From NCBI GenBank assembly GCA_902488785.1, contig CABTXJ010000010.1, forward strand, positions 1 to 16,901: 16,901 nucleotides of DNA, read 5' to 3'. Positions 14,263-16,901 of this stretch are shown piece by piece. How positions within the stretch are numbered: position 1 is the first letter of the stretch; each line of letters opens with the position of its first letter. Below the pieces are notes generated by a model. That model searched no databases. It saw only the letters and a program-made list of their open reading frames with translations, and was not told the DNA's origin. Both the position numbers and the translations under genes were made by a program. The DNA comes from an uncultured Eubacteriales bacterium. Lineage in GTDB: Bacteria > Bacillota > Clostridia > TANB77 > CAG-508.

Positions 14263-16899
14263 TTAATATCTTCTCATATTTCCCATATTATTCATACCAT
14301 TTTGCATATTAGGTCCACCTTGTGGTCTAAACTCATTTTGTATAACTATTTTTTCTTTACTATTATTTTCTAATTGATATATATTATTTGCAATTAATTT
14401 TAATTGTTCAATAAATGGTTTTGGGTAACCTGTAATATCTAATTTGCATTCAACAATATTTGTTAAATATCTTTGATATACTCCAATATCAAATGGTACT
14501 GAAAATACATTTACTGTATTCCTATTAAATAATTGCTCCATGCTTGACATAGTTGGACTATTATATGTAGACAATCCCCCTATAACAATCTTCTTATTTA
14601 ATCCCTTAACTGGTAATTCTTTATTAATAATTATTTTTATTTTTTCATCATTTAATATATTAGCTTTTTTAAGTTCTTTCATAAAATGTGTAAGTGGTTG
14701 CATTGTTAATATATCTAATGTTTGTATTGCAAATATATTATTTGCATATGCAAAATATTCTTTTGGTGTACTATAATCTGCATCAATTAATACAACTGTA
14801 TGATTGTTATATAATGTAGTAAGTACTTTTCCGGCTTCTCCATAGTATGAATTATCAAATGGTGTTCCAGTATACATTGTTAAATTCCTATTTAGTTGTA
14901 TACCTTCAGCTATTCCATGTTTAAGTTTGTTAATAGATTCTGCCGCTATATTTCTTAATTCTTCATTATTATCTGTTGTCATATAGTAATCATTCTTATT
15001 TCTTGTCATATCAAGTATTGCAGTATTAATTCCAATAGATGCAAATATCATTGCAAGTGAATTAATCATAAATGTAACACCACTCTTGCTTGTACCTACA
15101 AATATTGCACTTTTGTTATTTACATACTTTTCTAATATTTTAGGATCGAATTTTTCTTTTGGTGCATATCCATTACGCGCTTGTATATTTCTCATACTAT
15201 TCATATTGTTCATATTATGTATGTTTTTCATATTTGGATTTACACCTATATTTTGATTATTATGCATTCCAGGATTTGGAACCTTATTATAACTGTTATT
15301 CATATTTTTAATATTATTAGGTACATTTTGCATATTATGTCTTTGACTATTTTGATTGTTTTGATTATTTAATGTAGTTATATTTTGGTTTTGTTGATTA
15401 TTAAACGCATTATTATTATTATTATTAATTTGATTATCCTTATTATTTTCAACTGCATTATTTGTTGGCTTGTTTTGATCTATATTAATATTAGCATTAT
15501 TATTTTCAACATTTGTTTTTATCTTTTTATTTACTTCTTCTGGTATAATTTCACCAATATTTTTTATTTCTTCTATATCAATTTTATTTTCTTGTTTTTG
15601 ATTTTGTTCTTTTTGTTGTTCTTTTGGTGTACCTTTTTCTGGAAGTACAATATTATTTGAAGTTTTTAATTTTTCATCTATTTCTTCTTCTTTTGATTTT
15701 TCTATTCCTGATTTAACGTCTTTTAAATCTGATTCTTCTAATCCTATATCATTTATATCTTCTGTTACCCTATTTTTATTTATACTATCTATTCTAATAG
15801 GCTTTTGTATTTGTTTATCTTTATTGTCATTAGAATCACTATTGTTATTATTATTATTATCTTCTAATTTTGTTTCTTGTTCTTTCTCTTCTTCAAATTC
15901 TACTTCTATTTCATCATCTACGTTATTATCCTGTACATTTGTCATTACTTTTTCTTGTTCATGGTTTTCTTCTAACTTTACTTGTTCTTCATTCCCTAAT
16001 TGTACTTTTTTAAGTTCTTTATCTTCTTCGAATTCTATTTCTATTTCATCATCTGCCTTATTATCTTGTGTATTTAATATTGTTTCTTCTTTTTTAAATT
16101 CTTCTTTATTTACTTTTTCTTTTTCGTCTTTAACATCACTGTTTAATGTTTGATTATTATTTGTTTGTGGATTATTAAAAGAGTTATTGTTATTGTTATT
16201 ATTACTTTTCTCCTGCTTACTTTCTTCTAGTTTTTCTAATTCTTTTTCTTCTGATTGTTCTTCTAATGAAATTTGTTCTAATTCTTTTTTAAGATTTTCT
16301 ATTTCTTGATCAACATCATTTAATTCTTCTTCACTTATTTCTTCTGGTTGTTCTTCTTTTTCTTGTTTTTTAATTTCATTATTTTCATTTGCTTTTTCTA
16401 ATTCACTTTTTTCATTATTAATTATATTTGTTTTCTCATTTTGTGTAAGTATTTCTATTTGATCTTTATTTTCTTTTTTTAATCCTTCTAATTCTTCTTG
16501 ATTCTCTTCTACTACTTTTTCTTCTTGCTCTTGTGGTTGTTTTTGCACTTGTTCTTTTACTTGGTTTTGTTTTTGATTTTCTTTTTCTTCATTTAACACA
16601 TTGTTTATTGTATTTTTTGCTTTTTTTGCACTATTGTTATCCACATTTTGGTTAAATTTTTGTGGATTATTATTCATATTTATTTTTTGAATATATTCTT
16701 GTTTTCTAAGTAGCCTTTCATTACTAAAAGGATCATTTTCATTATTTTGTCTATTAACTGAAGTATTTAATTTTTCTTTTTCAGCTTCTTTTATTTTTGT
16801 TTGTATGCTATTACTATTTTTAATTATTTCATTAAACTTATTATTAGATGATTTTAAAGTTTCTTTAATCTCTTCAGGTAATTTATCTATTATATATAA
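14263..16899 (-). CDS. Large protein with disordered N/Q/E-rich region and MinD/TadZ-like pseudo-ATPase domain (5'-partial)
   Basis: The frame is open to the right edge, so the start is outside the window; at least 878 residues are present. The first ATG inside (16677) has no ribosome binding site and is internal. Counting from it, residues 1-500 are low-complexity Glu/Lys/Gln/Asn with Asn runs, an imperfect repeat (ADDEIEIEFEE at 208-218, VDDEIEVEFEE at 253-263) and a Met/Asn-rich part (about 448-500). Residues 520-770 form an alpha/beta P-loop-like domain: IFVGTSKSGVTFMINSLAMI where Walker A should be, NTAILDM, VVLIDADY like Walker B, and INKELPVKGL. The Walker A lysine is absent (G-V-T in place of GKT/S), as in TadZ/CpaE-type MinD relatives. 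A Gly/Met/Asn tail ends MRRY. Probably a localisation or scaffold protein (inference). Confidence 0.72.
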   Translation of the reverse strand, partial: LYIIDKLPEEIKETLKSSNNKFNEIIKNSNSIQTKIKEAEKEKLNTSVNRQNNENDPFSNERLLRKQEYIQKINMNNNPQKFNQNVDNNSAKKAKNTINNVLNEEKENQKQNQVKEQVQKQPQEQEEKVVEENQEELEGLKKENKDQIEILTQNEKTNIINNEKSELEKANENNEIKKQEKEEQPEEISEEELNDVDQEIENLKKELEQISLEEQSEEKELEKLEESKQEKSNNNNNNNSFNNPQTNNNQTLNSDVKDEKEKVNKEEFKKEETILNTQDNKADDEIEIEFEEDKELKKVQLGNEEQVKLEENHEQEKVMTNVQDNNVDDEIEVEFEEEKEQETKLEDNNNNNNSDSNDNKDKQIQKPIRIDSINKNRVTEDINDIGLEESDLKDVKSGIEKSKEEEIDEKLKTSNNIVLPEKGTPKEQQKEQNQKQENKIDIEEIKNIGEIIPEEVNKKIKTNVENNNANINIDQNKPTNNAVENNKDNQINNNNNNAFNNQQNQNITTLNNQNNQNSQRHNMQNVPNNIKNMNNSYNKVPNPGMHNNQNIGVNPNMKNIHNMNNMNSMRNIQARNGYAPKEKFDPKILEKYVNNKSAIFVGTSKSGVTFMINSLAMIFASIGINTAILDMTRNKNDYYMTTDNNEELRNIAAESINKLKHGIAEGIQLNRNLTMYTGTPFDNSYYGEAGKVLTTLYNNHTVVLIDADYSTPKEYFAYANNIFAIQTLDILTMQPLTHFMKELKKANILNDEKIKIIINKELPVKGLNKKIVIGGLSTYNSPTMSSMEQLFNRNTVNVFSVPFDIGVYQRYLTNIVECKLDITGYPKPFIEQLKLIANNIYQLENNSKEKIVIQNEFRPQGGPNMQNGMNNMGNMRRY
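15880..16080 (-). repeat. Two-copy imperfect 66-bp internal coding repeat, 135 bp apart
   Basis: Nucleotides 16015-16080 and 15880-15945 encode similar 22-residue segments (NTQDNKADDEIEIEFEEDKE and TNVQDNNVDDEIEVEFEEEK). The + strand shares CTATTTCATCATCT and neighbouring bases. It looks like an old duplication of a 45-codon unit in the acidic disordered region. Confidence 0.65.
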
Positions 16900-16901
16900 T
16901 A

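Overview
The window is about 25% G+C, and every gene I can support is read from the minus strand. The purine-rich coding strand, strong AGGAGG-type ribosome binding sites, frequent TTG starts, TGA used as a stop, and an IreB/RuvX/DUF1292 block together point to a very AT-rich, low-GC Gram-positive chromosome. The most likely source is an uncultivated gut Clostridia lineage; this placement is inference. No rRNA, tRNA, CRISPR array or transposase was seen.

In the direction of transcription (right to left): (1) 16901-12027 carries a large protein that runs off the right edge. It has a long disordered N/Q/E-rich region followed by a MinD/TadZ-like P-loop domain with a broken Walker A. A membrane-anchored protein with a ruined GGDEF motif follows, then ireB (reoM), ruvX and a DUF1292 gene that ends in an intrinsic terminator. 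(2) 11845-10052 holds a four-helix membrane protein, the 50S-assembly GTPase rbgA (ylqF) and the 23S-maturation nuclease mrnC, closed by two tandem terminators; the mrnC stop codon sits in the loop of the first. (3) 10000-4272 is a five-gene locus, permease - ATPase - permease - response regulator - sensor kinase, in the same order as the pneumococcal vex1-vex2-vex3-vncR-vncS locus. (4) 4222-3623 is long-form hpf with its own promoter. (5) 3416-1867 is a pair of HAD hydrolases ending in a terminator. (6) 1771-12 is a secreted or anchored surface protein whose signal segment and body are in different frames, separated by a run of eight G.

Functional reading: regions 1 and 2 combine cell-wall control (IreB/ReoM) with ribosome and RNA maturation. 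Region 3 is a self-contained envelope-sensing transporter system. The most notable points are the G8 tract, which looks like a phase-variable or frameshifted switch on a surface protein, and the adjacent pseudo-ATPase and pseudo-GGDEF genes, two apparently inactive regulators next to ireB that could be an undescribed module. Several starts were moved from the longest open frame to the position supported by a ribosome binding site (hpf, response regulator, kinase, second permease, DUF1292). The rightmost gene is 5'-partial.
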